Counted from the first letter of the stretch, positions 19,309 through 32,576 are shown. The stretch is 64,000 nt of DNA from Hormiphora californensis (GCA_020137815.1 CM035359.1:6090179-6154178); one strand, 5' to 3'. The notes: generated by a model not told the origin, from the letters alone. Translations and numbers: made by a program.

Positions 19309-20880
19309 GTTTTGTCAATTTGGCAATGTCAGTTATGCTGATGAGGTCAGACACGGACTCGCTCGAACCAGGAACTCACTTCAGTGTTGCGTCACCCCCT
19401 GTGGGGTGAGAGAGAGAGGGAGAGAGAGAGAGAGGGAGAGGGAGAGTAAGAGAGAGGGGAGAGAGAAGAAAGAGACAGTGACTAGACTCTTATTTCCTGG
19501 TAGTAGTATAGGGGGGCAGCCCCATTCAGTCGCGACCCCAGCAGATGTACATTGCTGCACTGCAGCTCTCTACAGCCTGCTCTACATAATATATTACTTT
19601 GTTTGTTCTTTGTTTGGCTACACTTGTTAAATTTAGGGCAAATTAGGCTCGTTAATCACTTTTCTAATTCAAAAACTCGGCACCAGTCCCATCCTTATTA
19701 TAGTACAGACTTGTACCTGCACCCTGGTCTTGTTCTGGAGCAAGTTTGCAAGATGTTCTAACCCCTTTACATTTGTAAACAGAGTCTAGCTAGGCGAGGC
19801 TGGTATCTTTTTGGAGCAAGTATTTGCGAGACCCACCTGCAAGTTGCAACTCTCTCTCCTAACAGCCGATTATCTCGGGCTGTCTGCAGCATTTGCAGTT
19901 GGATCTATATATGCAACCATTTGTATCACATCTCTCTCTCCCTTTCTTACCCCTATCTCTCTCCCTCTTTCTTACCCTGCCATATTCTCCGACTCTCTCC
20001 CTTTCTACATGTCCTACTCTCTCTCCCTAACCTCTGGCCGGTTAGAACATTACACATGACTTGTATTGGAAAAGGAGAGAGAGGGAGAGAGACAGGGGGA
20101 TCGAGATGTCTGCATTCGATCCCTAGCTTTGCCTTTGTTCCCTATATTTATGCAATATGCACCCTTTTCAAGGCTTATTGTCGTTAACCCGCAACTCCGA
20201 CACACACATCTCAGATCCCTCTTTGACACACATCTATCTACCCCTTTGACACACAAGCTATAATCACTATTCATCTCATTCCCTCCCCCTTGTTTGAGCT
20301 AAGAGATCATTTACATGACAAATTCATTGACGCATAATAATCGAGCTATAATATAGCTACACCCTAATTATCTAGCTCTATACCCATATTGTGCAGTTAT
20401 CTTGTCCCCGCCCCTCTCTCCACAATATCTGAATAATACCACGTATCATGCGAACTCTGCTATTTCAGTTTGATCTTGGTTAGGCGTGCCCAGTATTGCA
20501 AGTAAATTGTAGATCATAAATGATAAAGTGGCTAGATTTTAGATAGATATAGAAACATCCCGACACCGATTGGTTCATTGAAGTCGGCAGAATTGATGAA
20601 GCTGACAAAAAGGGGTCGCTAGGAATAAAGAGGGTTGCTGTTGCTACTGCTGTTGCAGCTGCTGCTCCAGCAACCGATACAATATAACCTGGTGGGGGAC
20701 ACCCCGTATCTTCATTTCCTTGATTCTATAATTGGTAGGACTACTTAATCTCTAATCCCCTGCCCCTCCCCCATTTCCCATAGTTCCCATGGTTACAATC
20801 TCATTAGGACAATAGATCTAACCCTCCCGCTCACTGTGCCCCGGGGTATAGTGTGTTATAGGAGCACGGAAACACAGTGG
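18490..20880. other. Unassigned stretch with short AG/CT repeats
   Basis: Contains short GA or CT repeats at 19,085-19,130, 19,276-19,311, 19,387-19,470 and 19,930-20,035, and a GC-rich patch at 18,840-18,910. No protein family is recognisable in any frame and splice-like signals do not bracket convincing exons. Confidence 0.4.
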
Positions 20881-20903
20881 TCACGTGATATATAGTCACG
20901 TGA
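20881..20903. promoter_or_regulatory. Paired TCACGTGA palindromes
   Basis: TCACGTGA occurs at 20881-20888 and 20896-20903. The CACGTG core is the class-B E-box bound by USF, MYC/MAX, MITF/TFE and similar bHLH-Zip factors. The close pair suggests a regulatory element, but no gene start is identified beside it. Confidence 0.35.
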
Positions 20904-21026
20904 TCGTACTGTGTGTATATTATACGAGTGTGTGCACCTAGCCTCCCCCTAGTTTTGTCCCTAATTATGATGTTGTGTAGTGTGTGTACAATCATCTTTT
21001 ATCTCGTCTGATCTTCCCGCCAAAAT

Positions 21027-21146
21027 TTGTGTCATGGAGGTGATAAAGGGTGATAAAGGCTGATATGGAGGTGATAAAGGGTGATAAAGGGTGATAAAGG
21101 GTGATAAAGGGTGATAAAGGGTGATATGGGGGTGATAAAAGGTGAG
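21027..21146. repeat. 10-bp minisatellite GTGATAAAGG
   Basis: About eleven imperfect copies of GTGATAAAGG with two variant units. Because 10 is not a multiple of 3, the overlapping open frames on the minus strand are incidental. Confidence 0.9.
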
Positions 21147-21385
21147 AAACAAACCCAAAGTTTGAGACGAGGATCACTGGGCATTTTGTTGTAGTTTTAT
21201 TGTGATGGTGGGACGGTACTTTTTAGGAAGAGATACCTCTCAGAAGGAGAGAGAGAGAAAGATAGAGAGGGAGAGAGTGGTGGAGAGAGGGAGAAAAAGT
21301 AGTACGATAGGTAGATGAGAGACAAGCTATATCCTGACATGTGTCAGACACTTCTTGCAATGGTATTGGTACCCCCCCCCTCTCT

Positions 21386-21392
21386 TTCGCTC

Positions 21393-21452
<60 letters not shown>

Positions 21453-21460
21453 CTCTCTCT
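21386..21460. repeat. (CT)n microsatellite
   Basis: CT repeat preceded by CCCCCCCCC. The interval 21,470-22,940 on its far side holds no recognisable gene. Confidence 0.92.
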
Positions 21461-22941
21461 ATCTCTCTTCTCGTCGTTCACTTTTTTGTTTTTTTCGCTA
21501 TTCTTTATAAATTTTTCTAATTTTTTTCAATCTCTACTTAATTGTTTCTTATTTCAGGACTTATATGGCCATGGTTGACTGAGATAAATATTTTGTAGGT
21601 CTGACTGTCATTCCATATTTGGTCATAGAACATGCCCAAATTTGGAGCGTTGTTTTGACGGCGGATGTAGTCTAATTTGGTCGAGTTCCTGGATATTAGG
21701 CAGCAGCCAATGTCACCCTCACTCTCTATATCTCTCTTTCTTTTCTCTCTCTCTCTCTCTCACTCTGTCAAACCACACCTGATATTTCGTCTGAGAGACC
21801 GGATGCTCAATTTGCTGAGTGTCTCAGTTTTTGGTAAGCTTCAAAACGTGTAGATTTTCGATTAAAACCGACGTTAAATATTATTTTTCTAGAAAAAGCA
21901 GCATACGGAAAGAGCGTTAAACACGACTTTGAGTAGTTCGAAGTATTTCCTCTTTTTCAGCTAAAACTAGGCGTGTGTTTTGTGAAAGCAGCATTTCGAC
22001 CATTCATTTTAGCTAGCTCTCTCTCTCACGCACTTTGACTGCTTCTAAACCGTTCCTGTGTAAATTGCCTGATCTAGTTTACCCAAATACCCACGCATGT
22101 TAGTAAGCTGGTTTGGGCTTCTTCCTTTTTAGTACAACTGTGTGGGATAGTATCGGTGAGAAACCCGTTAGATTGGGGTAACTCCGGAACTAGATATAGA
22201 GCTAACTCCGGAACTGGAAGGAAAGATTGTGTCACTGGAATTGGTTTTGAAACTAGAATAATTGTTTATCACAGGTCTTTGGCCACTAAACAAAGCGGGG
22301 TTTTGTTTACGTGACGCAAAGTTCAGGTTTTGTTCCCGTATTATATCCTGTCACTTTTTGTTACTGTCGATTTTCCTCAAAGCAGGTGCGAAACTTATTG
22401 ACATATTCCTTTCTCTTTCTTCTTTCCTTTTTCTCTCTTCCCATCTCTCTTCATCTCTCTCTCCCTTCTTCCCATCTCTTCCCATCTCTCTCGGTCTCCC
22501 GTTGCCTGTCTTCATCCCTGTGTGTTTACAGTCCAACACAACACGATTTTACTGTACTAATTTAACGTGTCAGGACAACCTGCCTCTCTCTCTCTCCTGA
22601 ACTCTGAAGTTTAACACGTGTTTGATTTAGGCACATATCATGTGTGAATAAAGAGTGCCTGAACTGCATTTTAACACTTATTCTGGTTGTGATAGGGTGT
22701 TATACTGTTGGTCAATCGGTATTACAAACGACACACTGTTTCGTGAAATCTTGGAGGTGCCACCGAGTTAAATATACATTTTCTGTTGTTAGTTTAATGT
22801 TTATGTTTCTTTAGAACAACCTGATGAGTAAAATTTGCCGTTTTAGCGGTCTTAGCTTCTAAATGAGAGTACTACACGAGACGTCAGACAGATAGATTTT
22901 TTTTTGTGCGATGACAGTCGCATTATTCTACACGCTCTCAG

Positions 22942-22943
<2 letters not shown>

Positions 22944-23031
<88 letters not shown>
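22944..23031. repeat. (CT)n microsatellite
   Basis: Nearly pure CT over about 88 bases. Confidence 0.95.
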
Positions 23032-23033
<2 letters not shown>

Positions 23034-23371
23034 ATCTTACTTTATCTCAGCTCGTATGGTTCCCGAGCTCCCTATTGCAGCACCTTACCTCGATTCTATT
23101 GTACTCAACAACTCAAAAGAGGACCTTCTAGAATGTAGAGGGCTATCGTTCTTGATCATTGATCAAGGCGAGTCTGCTTAAAATGCGAGGACTAAGTATG
23201 TACAAGTGCTTGACTCCCAGGCCATGAGTCCTTGCCCTATCAGTATCAACATCGGCAGATAGCTCACTGGATAAGTTTTAGAATTGTGTATCTGCAGTCA
23301 GCAGTACATCAACTATATTGACAATGCGCTTTATGGACACATTTTAGGTCTAATCGATTAATGTTTTATGT

Positions 23372-23438
23372 GAAAGAGAGAGTGAGAGAGAGAGAGCGGG
23401 GAGAGAGAGAGAGAGAGAGAGAGAGCGGGGAGAGAGAT
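23372..23438. repeat. (GA)n microsatellite with GCGGGG interruptions
   Basis: Two GA blocks are each followed by AGCGGGGAGAG, indicating a duplicated interruption. Confidence 0.85.
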
Positions 23439-23552
23439 AGGTGCATTGAGTTGTGGGAAACTAATGCCTTCATTGTATATTCACGTGATCGTGAGAGATC
23501 ACTCAGCTACGCGAGGGATTTTAACTTTTTTAATAGCACACTCCCACCTCTC

Positions 23553-23733
<181 letters not shown>

Positions 23734-24472
23734 CCGCCACCTGGTGCATGGGTAACTCAACCCCCCATTAGCGTTGTTGTATAGCTATGATCTTGTGGCC
23801 TGAGTTACTTAGAGAGTGAGTGAGAGAGGGGTGAGTGTGTGTTCTGACTGTTCTTTAGTTTTATAGCGGTGGAAATGCGATCGCAGGAGCTCTTGTGCAC
23901 TCATTTCCATTTTCCATCCGTTTCAGCCTCATATAATAGCTCGGAATGCACTTTTGAATTTGGAAAACTACTCTAATTTTGAAAGAAAGTGCATGTAGCA
24001 AAGAGATGCCTTCTTTTCTCTCTCATTATCTCACCTCCCTCATTTCTTTGTTCAGTCTGCCCTTTTATAGGGCTAGCTACTCTAACACACACTAGCACAC
24101 TATTTTGTCGGCCCCTAAATACTTTTTTGCAATATCTCTTCGAATTTGTTTCAGTTGATCTTTGTCTCCCCTTTGATTTCTGAGAGATCTCTTTAAAGTT
24201 TAACTCAACCTGCCTCTTAGTTTAATCTATCTTAGCTTTGCACCTTGATTTATCTTGTTTAAAATCTGTTTTATCGTTCATTTCTCAATGTGTTTCTGTG
24301 TTGAAATACTTCGTCGGCTTTTAAAAAAGATAAATCTAATAGTAACTTAAATTTTCTAATTTTATGATGGGGTCCACGTCCACCGCAACCACCTAACCCT
24401 GCACTGACCTTCATGAAGAAGGAGAAGTCTCTTGTCTAGACTCATTAAGATAGTCCTGTGAGGGAAGATAGT

Positions 24473-24672
<200 letters not shown>

Positions 24673-26258
24673 TGCAACTATCACTGTCTCTCTTATGACT
24701 CCCAATATATCCTTTGAAGAGAAGGAAGGTCTCCTATCCCACACCCCAATAATGTTATAGTACAGATGCAGTTAGCTGTCTATCAGTACGGTCTTTCCTC
24801 TCAAAAGGTCACCTCTGTAAAGGGAATACTTGCTTTGCCTGCCGCCTGGATCCTCTCTCACCGCACCCGGAGTGTTATAACATAACAAGAGAATATTGGG
24901 AGACACTAGACAATGAGGGATAGAACGCTTGTTCAGAATTATGGAAAGATAGCTCACCGACCGTAGTAAATTAGCTCGTTCGCGTTTTCCCCAATGCCAT
25001 TAAACTTTCTTTCTTGACTCTTGTAATTGCGTGTACTTAATTCTGTTCAGGTTTGTACCGACCACATTTCAGCGACACCATAATAATGTGGTATCTCTCT
25101 CTCCCTGTGTTGCCGTATCTCTCTCTCTCCCTGTCTTGCCGTGGTTCTTGGCTATTTTTGATACACACCCAGTCACTCTTGTGCTGTCTGCCTGTTTCAG
25201 CGGTGTGACGCCCTGCATGTCTATGGGTTGAGAAGGAGAGATAGAGAGAAAGAGGGAGAGAGGGAGAGTGAGAGAAAGAGAGAGAAAGGGAGAGAAAGAG
25301 AGAGAAATGCATTTATTGCGAAGCTCTCAGTACACCATTTTTGTGAAGTGTGTTTTGGTTTGAGTTTCTAGGTTTGGCTGTATTATCGAATATGTTTAAT
25401 GTCACATCAAATGTCATTCAATAAAATCGATAATGAGAAAAACTGAAACTAGAGAGTGAGCTGTAGTTTGACACACAAATGAGAGATATACTGGTCGAGT
25501 GAAATAACACGCTAGAAAGACGCATCTTATGAAAAAGAAAGATACGATCGAGCTCTCTAGGAAACTAATAACACTTTATGAAGCTTCATTTCTCATAGGC
25601 AGCTACATGCATCTCTTATTGTGCGTGTGTGAAGATGATATAGGTTACATCTTAGGTTAGAGCTAGGCTGAGAAGTTTCCATTTCGCTAATTCCGATCCC
25701 TATACAGATTACAGTTTAATTATCGGTTATGGGCTGTATTCCCGTCCTTGTCCTGTTTCTAGTTCACTACACTATTTGGGTCAGGTGCTTCAATAATTTG
25801 ATTCCCCTTCATACCTGCTGCACCGCTCACATATTACAATCGACACAGTGTTTCGAGAAATCTGGGAATTATAACATAATATAATGCGCCTCAATGCGGC
25901 AACTGGTAACATTAAACTGGCCTCTTGTTATCAGCATTGTATCACCAGATAAGAACATGTAACGTGCTAGTCTTCTCACCTTCTTTCAGCATTGCTTCCT
26001 ATCACTCTGTGTTTGTGAATCAGTAAATTGTTTTGAAAAGCGGTTATTTAATTAACTGAAGATCACGTTGTTTTGGTTAAAACTTTTTGCTGATTTTCGT
26101 TGATTGATGATTCAAGTGCTTGTTCTCGCTCCAGTTTTAACCGCTTAATTCGTAAATCTAAGAGACTTTTTCGGCCTATAAATCATATTATCGTGTCTTC
26201 AACTGCACTCAATGCCCTAATGGTCTAATATTTGTTCAAAATCACTGTTCCAAAGTTT

Positions 26259-27161
26259 TCACTGAACAATCAGAGGTCCTCTTTCCCCTTCCCCTTCCTC
26301 CCGTTTACACACCAAGGACCTCACATAAAGGTAGAACCGTCTGTTGGTCATGGTATACAATACAGGATTAGCCACGACCCCAATACATATCATTGCACTT
26401 TGCGCTAGTGCATGCTCACTTGACTCATTCTCCCTCCGTATTAAGACTTGAAAACTGCAGAATAGGTAGAATGACCAACTAGCAAGGAACACTGAAGTCA
26501 GGGTAACCACAGTCCTCAAGGCTTTGTAGTTGAACCCAGATTGGGGTGACAGACGTTTCTGGATGGCCACACCGAGCAGGAATGTGTTGCAGATAGATAT
26601 CGTGATGAGGGGGATAATTACTACTAGGATTGAAAAACACATTTCAGATGTAAAATCTAGCGAAGTTTTGTTAAAGAAGGTGTTCCGGCAATCACGCTCG
26701 ATCGGATCGAAAACTAACTCCGATCGTCCTGCGACCCATATAGCTGATATAAAGCCGATGGTAAGAAGCCACAAGACGACAAGAATTCCCCATACCAATC
26801 GAGGCGTGATTATCATGCTCCTGAAGGGAGCTAAAACCACGACAATTCTGTGGATGGTGATGGATGTTATAGTCCACAGGCTTATCATACCAAAAATATG
26901 TTTGCACCAATAGAACGCCCCACAAACCTCCATACCAAAAGGGTTTGAGTCCGTTATTGAGGAGATGCAGGGTGGTAGGATACCCACAATTGTATAGAGC
27001 AAATCTGCCACTGCCAAATTCCGGACAAACATAACGGAGACTTCGTCCAAGTTGATTGCGTTGTATCGTACCGAGGAGTAGATTATAACTGTGTTCCCAG
27101 ATAGCCCGAAAAGGGTTGTAACGGTAAAGAACACAGCGGAAAACCATCGGAGATTCATCAT
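26259..27161 (-). CDS. Rhodopsin-class (class A) G-protein-coupled receptor
   Basis: Continuous 300-residue frame with seven hydrophobic segments. Class A landmarks: G-N in TM1 (Asn23), LAVAD in TM2 (Asp53), the conserved Cys80 at the start of TM3 with partner Cys158 in extracellular loop 2, Pro184 in TM5, and NPVLY at 265-269 in TM7. The usual DRY at the end of TM3 is instead IHR (residues 103-105; the Arg is kept), and the TM6 CWxP motif is absent (ASWSF instead). A glycosylation site NKTS is in loop 2; the C-tail is short, acidic and basic. Ligand unknown; orphan. TM1 begins only about six residues after the first Met, and the bases just upstream (CCCCCATCATTCTAG) look like a splice acceptor, so an upstream exon may supply the real N-terminus. 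Tandem single-exon receptors of this kind are common in early-branching animals and invertebrates generally. Confidence 0.88.
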   Translation of the reverse strand: MMNLRWFSAVFFTVTTLFGLSGNTVIIYSSVRYNAINLDEVSVMFVRNLAVADLLYTIVGILPPCISSITDSNPFGMEVCGAFYWCKHIFGMISLWTITSITIHRIVVVLAPFRSMIITPRLVWGILVVLWLLTIGFISAIWVAGRSELVFDPIERDCRNTFFNKTSLDFTSEMCFSILVVIIPLITISICNTFLLGVAIQKRLSPQSGFNYKALRTVVTLTSVFLASWSFYLFCSFQVLIRRENESSEHALAQSAMICIGVVANPVLYTMTNRRFYLYVRSLVCKREEGEGERGPLIVQ

Positions 27162-28092
27162 CCTAGAATGATGGGGGTTAGGGAAACAGTGCCACCCCCT
27201 GAAACAGTCTAGTATAATGAGTCAGGAAGAAACCAATCGTGTCATAATAGGTGGATATATAATATGTAAGATCAGTATATAAGGAGGAAGCAAAGCAAAG
27301 GGAAACTCTTACCACCCACAAGTCGTGAGGAAGTTATTACAAGTATATTCCAGTTACTGGAGATGCTGTTGTTGAGTAGCTTATATAAGATGAAATGTCA
27401 GACCTATAGGCTGCCAACTCATGTCATGCAAACGGCGGGTATGCTCCTATTATATATAGAGAGAGAGCCGAGCAGTGTGTTGAATCACACTGTGATTGTT
27501 GGACCACACTGTGATTGTTGTTTATGTTGAATGGGGCTCTAGTCCTGATAGGAGAGCTATAGAAGTGTGTAAATACAGCTAGCTTAGACCATCGATATAA
27601 TATTACCATTCACCATCTTATTACAGCTATATACCCTGCTAACTTAAATAATGCGCCAGTCCCACTAGCGCGCTCTCGATAACCAGCCAGTCCAGCGGCA
27701 GATTATTTCCCACTGGCAGGTTATTTATTTTTAACTCCTATGTAACATTCAAAGTGTGTGTAAATGATCAGTTCTTACTAAAATACAAGGGGAACACTAT
27801 GTGCAACACTTACACACTACATTGGAGAGAAAGAAAGGACACATTCCGTCAATTACTCTCTCTTTATCTCCCCTTTTGTCTCACTATCTCTTTCTCTGTG
27901 TTATGTGTGACATGCCCCTTATCAGGCTATTTCTTTCACTCTCTTTCCTTAGCAACTGCTTAGTAACTGTTACCAAACAGTGTACACTCAATTGTGAGGT
28001 GTTTTAACTATTTCTCAGTCCTCTTTGAGTGTTTTGATTAGTGTTCTCTCTCTTGTTGGTGTGTAATACTTGAAATAAACAACTATATAACC

Positions 28093-28279
28093 TATAAACT
28101 CTGACCACTGGCACGTTATTGGTTTAAACCCCTCCGCCTCTCCCTCGGCTCCGCCTCGGGATCGTCGTCGTGATTTAAACCAGTTTATCCGCCAGCGGCG
28201 GATAAACTCCAGCTAACTTCTCCCAGCGGCGCGCTGGGAGAATTTATCTGAAATAACGCGCCAGTGGCCAGAGTTTATA
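28093..28279. mobile_element. MITE with TATAAACTCTG inverted ends and internal hairpins
   Basis: TATAAACTCTGACCACTGGC at the left end is mirrored (with a few changes) by GCCAGTGGCCAGAGTTTATA at the right end. Inside are two further hairpins: GTTTATCCGCC/GGCGGATAAAC and TTCTCCCAG/CTGGGAGAA. A decayed relative may lie at 27,650-27,735, where ATGCGCCAGTCCCACT and CACTGGCAGGTTATT recur. It stops about 20 bases before the next fold-back element. Confidence 0.65.
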
Positions 28280-28300
28280 CCTCATATATATACTAGTATA

Positions 28301-29024
28301 GGGACGAATCTTAATTTTTTGACTCACTATTTGGTTCAAAGCAAATTCCGGTTGTAACCCACCTATTTTGACCCGCTGAACACGATCCCATCCATAGGCA
28401 AGCTCGCAAAAGTGAAGAAAATGCCCAAATCGGCCACGCCCTTTTACCTGTATTTTCAGCCTGTAGCCAAAAACATAAATCCTCTTAGAATTGGAGTAGA
28501 GACAAATCTGAGGGCACTAAAGTGATCAGCGCCCTCGCATTAGTGGGGGTAGGTGCTAGAATTAAGTCTCTATCTCATCTGGTTAATTAGATAATTGGAT
28601 AATTAAGTTTGCGCATAACCGTTTTTTGGCTATATGGCTATAGCCACTTAGGAATGGTTTAGAGACTTTTCACTGGCGCCATTTTGTAGGCAATAGCCAA
28701 GTTATGGGGGGTCGACGTCGGACTTTTAAGCTCTATCTCCAACCGTTTAGCCGTTATTGGGCTTAATCGATGCTCAAAATGAGCGAAAAACGGTAAAAAG
28801 CCCTCAGATTTGTCCCTACTCCTATTCTAAGAGGATTTATGTTTTTGGCTACAGGCTGAAAATACAGGTAAAAGGGCGTGGCCGATTTGGGCATTTTCTT
28901 CACTTTTGCGAGCTTGCCTATGGACGGGATCGTGTTCAGCGGGTCAAAATAGGTGGGTTACAACCGGAATTTGCTTTGAACCAAATAGTGAGTCAACCAC
29001 TTCTTTTTGTGAGAGATTCGTCCC
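28301..29024. mobile_element. Fold-back DNA element, ~220-bp inverted arms, TA duplication
   Basis: Bases 28301-28515 and 28800-29024 are long near-identical inverted repeats starting GGGACGAATCT. The right arm carries an extra ~20 bases near its end. The element is flanked by TA on each side (28299-28300, 29025-29026), as for Tc1/mariner-type insertions. The 284-bp middle has no coding frame. Open frames over the arms are incidental. Confidence 0.8.
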
Positions 29025-29119
29025 TACTATACGTTAGGTAATATACGTTGATTTCTCTATTTGTTTTGGAATGCACGAGCCAATATCAACTGCTATGCAG
29101 GATTTTCATCCTATCATCT

Positions 29120-29133
29120 CTCTCCCTCTCTCG

Positions 29134-29221
<88 letters not shown>

Positions 29222-29242
29222 TCTCTCTCTCTCTCTCTATTC
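29120..29242. repeat. (CT)n microsatellite abutting the 5' end of a LINE
   Basis: Mostly pure CT, ending a few bases before the first LINE-like codons. It is accidentally open in the LINE frame, which makes the LINE frame seem to start at 29,048. Confidence 0.93.
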
Positions 29243-31397
29243 AGCTCATCTTATTGTGAAGCATCAATGGTATATATGGAGTCTGCCAACCTCATTGTAG
29301 TAGGGATATACCGCCCTCCTCCTTCCTTTTCAGATAGGGATAGGTGCTGTCCCCCGGAGCACTTCGACAAATGTTGCGATGCTGTGGTGAAATTTTGCCG
29401 CAAATTCCCAACATCGACCATTGTGATCACTGGAGACTTTAATCTCCCTTTTGTGAATTGGAACGACAACACCATAAATCCTGGCAGAAACGTATTAGCA
29501 TCTGAGAGAGCAGCAGCCGAAAAGGTATTCTCTCTCATGGAAGATCTAATGTTGGAACAAGTTGTAACCGAACCTACCCGTGCAGGCAAGAATATACTTG
29601 ATCTTGTAATGGTGAACAACTGTAATATGATCCACGATATAACAGTTTCTGGTACAACCTTGTCAGATCATGATATGGTGACCTGTGCTCTCATTCCAGG
29701 AGAACTCCCTGGAATAAATGGAATGCTCTCCAAGAGAACTAAGAACAATGCATTTGTACCCAAGCTTACCTTTGATCGAATAAACATTCACAAGGCCGAT
29801 TGGGACAAAATCCGTGATGACCTGATAGTTGCTGACTGGGAAATGGTTAATGCCGCTCCCACCCAAGAACTAGCATGGAGCATCTTCAGCGACATCGTAG
29901 CAAACGTGTGTGCCAGACATGCTCCAGAGCACGCAGCCTCTAAGAGTAAATCTTTTATCCCCAGAGATAGGAGGCTTCTTTTAAGGAAAAAGAGGCAACT
30001 CAATACAAGAGTCAAGGCAGTTAAACAGCTTAGACCTGATGACGTAACGAAATTGGAAGAATTAAACTCCAAGTTAAGTAATATTGAGTTAGAAATGGGA
30101 TCTAGCATTGCTAATCAGGGGATACGAGAGGAAATTACTGCCCTTAGCAAAATGAAAACGAATCCCAAAGCATTCTATTCTTACACTAATAGAAAAAAGA
30201 GTTCTGCCAGTGGAATAGGTCCCCTCAAAGACAAAGATGGTGTTTTACAAGCAGACCCAGTTGTTATGGCTAACATATTGCAAGAACAATATAAAAGTGT
30301 GTTCAGCCCACCGACTGCGACAGAACTGCAGACCAAGGAAAAACTTGCTCCAGAAAAGAAACTCAATGATGTCAATATAACAGCTGATCTGGTCTTAAAG
30401 GCGATACAAGACATCCCTCCTGGATCCGCACCGGGTCCTGACAAGTTCCCGGCTATAGTGTTAAAGGAGGCTGGTTCCCTCCTCTCGCCTGTAATGGCGA
30501 ACTTATGGCGAAAGTCAGTTGACACAGGTGATATAGCTCCTATTTTCAAACAACAGACGATTGTACCTGTGTTCAAAAAGGGAAGTAGAGCTTTAGCGGC
30601 TAACTATAGGCCGGTATCTTTAACCTCCCACTTGGCCAAAGTAGCCGAACGAGTTGTCAGATACCAATTATCTGACTTCGTGGAGAATTCTGGTTTCTTT
30701 ACTACTGCACAGCATGGTGGGAGAACCGGAAGATCATGCTTCACCCAATTGGTACAACACATTGACGATATACTTCATGACCTCGAACAAGGGTACAATG
30801 TGGATGTGTTATACCTCGATCTAAGCAAGGCATACGACCGAGTAAACCACGCTAAACTCCTTCAGAAGTTGGAGTCATGTGGCATTGGGGGCACCCTCCA
30901 CAAATGGTTGAAATGCTTCCTAACCAATAGGACTCAAGTCGTGGTCGTGAACGGCAAACTGTCAGCCCCCGCTGATGTCCTCTCGGGAGTCCCACAGGGC
31001 ACAGTGTTGGCAGCCCTTTTATTCCTCATTTACATGAATGATATCCCGAGTGCCACCCAACATTCCAAAATAAAACTCTTTGTTGACGATGCTAAAGTCC
31101 ACAAAAGAATAGCCTCTGAACATGATAGAGCTCTCCTCCTTGAGGACATGGAGAGAATTGATGACTGGGCTAAAAGGAATAGTATGGAGTTTAACACCTC
31201 TAAGTTCCAATTGCTACATCATGGAAGCAACAAGGAGCTGAAAAAACCGTACACTCTCAAATCTGAGACTGAAGTCGAAAGTTCAGGAGAAGTGCGAGAC
31301 TTAGGAATCCTGATAGATGGCTCCCTCTCGTGGAAGGCGCACATATCGGATATAGTTAAAAAGGCCAAGAAAATGGCCTCATGGATCCTGAGATCCT

Positions 31398-32285
31398 TTA
31401 ACCCTTTGGGACCGATAGTGGCGCCATCGACAGAAATATCTGAAAATTGCTGGAGACACTCCTAACAAGCCTACTTGAAAGCAGAACCAAAAAACTCGTC
31501 TCTACGAACTTTGTTTCTGTGGGGTCACCAGTGACCCTATCGGTCTCAAATGGAATGCAAACAATTGAGATTTCGTAGCTATTTTGCCTCATAACTCGAA
31601 AACCGCTCATCTTAGACCCTATGTTTCTTCATAACACTTATATAAACCCGGCCATTATGCACATTTTACACACCCTATGGACCTCTGTATCTCATCTGTA
31701 GCCGATTTTAGAATTTCAAATTGGCCGAGATGAAAATTTTTATGAAGGAGCACGAATCTCAAAAAAATTTTCAGCGACTCTCTAAGATGTATAGATAACA
31801 CTGAGGGAGTCGGTTAGTCGCTAGCACCCGTTTGAAAAATGCCGTTTTGGACCTTTATCGGTGGCCAATCCTTTAGAAATGCACGTAAAATCCAAATTTC
31901 TATATTAGCGTTAGGGGACGATAGGGTCACTGGTGACCCCGGCATTATTTGCCCTCTGAGCGTTGTAAATTTGATCAAATCATCACGAAACTTCATACCG
32001 GGGTAAAACCTATGGTTTTCTTTTGATTTGTAGGTCCATTATTGGCTTACTTATACCGTTTTAGAGATATGGCCAACTTTACACCAAAATTTCAACTTTT
32101 ATGGCTTAGAGTTGGCATTTCTAGTAAACTAAGATGTTCAAAGCTTAAAATGACCCCAAAAACAGCCAAAAAGTGTCTATTCTAACCCGGAAAACCATTT
32201 AAACTTCTTAGATTTAGTTCGGACAGACGCTAGATGCATAATTAGCGTGGGGTCACTGGTGACCCTATCGGTCTCAAAGGGTTAA
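31398..32285. mobile_element. Non-autonomous piggyBac-type element (880 bp) with TTAA duplication
   Basis: The insert 31402-32281 is flanked by TTAA on both sides, the piggyBac target. Its ends are inverted: CCCTTTGGGACCGATAG at the left and the complement of CCCTTTGAGACCGATAG at the right. A subterminal palindrome GGGTCACCAGTGACCCC or close variants occurs near 31,525, 31,925 and 32,250. It carries no transposase. Removing it with one TTAA restores the LINE frame exactly. Confidence 0.85.
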
Positions 32286-32576
32286 CACGAGAAAACCGGA
32301 ACACATGCTCCTACTTTACAAGGCGTATGTAAGACCCCACATTGAGTATTGCTCATCGCTGTGGTCTCCCCATCTTATTGGAGAGATTGAACGACTTGAG
32401 GCAATCCAGAGATCCTTTACACATACTCTGGAAGGATGCGACAATCTTGATTACTGGGATCGTCTCAAATTCCTAGGGCTGTGGTCCCTACAAAGAAGAC
32501 GTGACAGATTCAAGATCCTGACTATGTGGAAGATATGGCGAGGTCTACTACCAAACCATACCCAGTGCCCCGAATT

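Noticed and set aside
26530-26913. 127-residue plus-strand frame
   Set aside because: It is the antisense shadow of the GPCR coding sequence.
28757-29041. 94-residue frame in the right arm of the fold-back element
   Set aside because: It overlaps a non-coding inverted repeat, and the same sequence occurs in the opposite arm.
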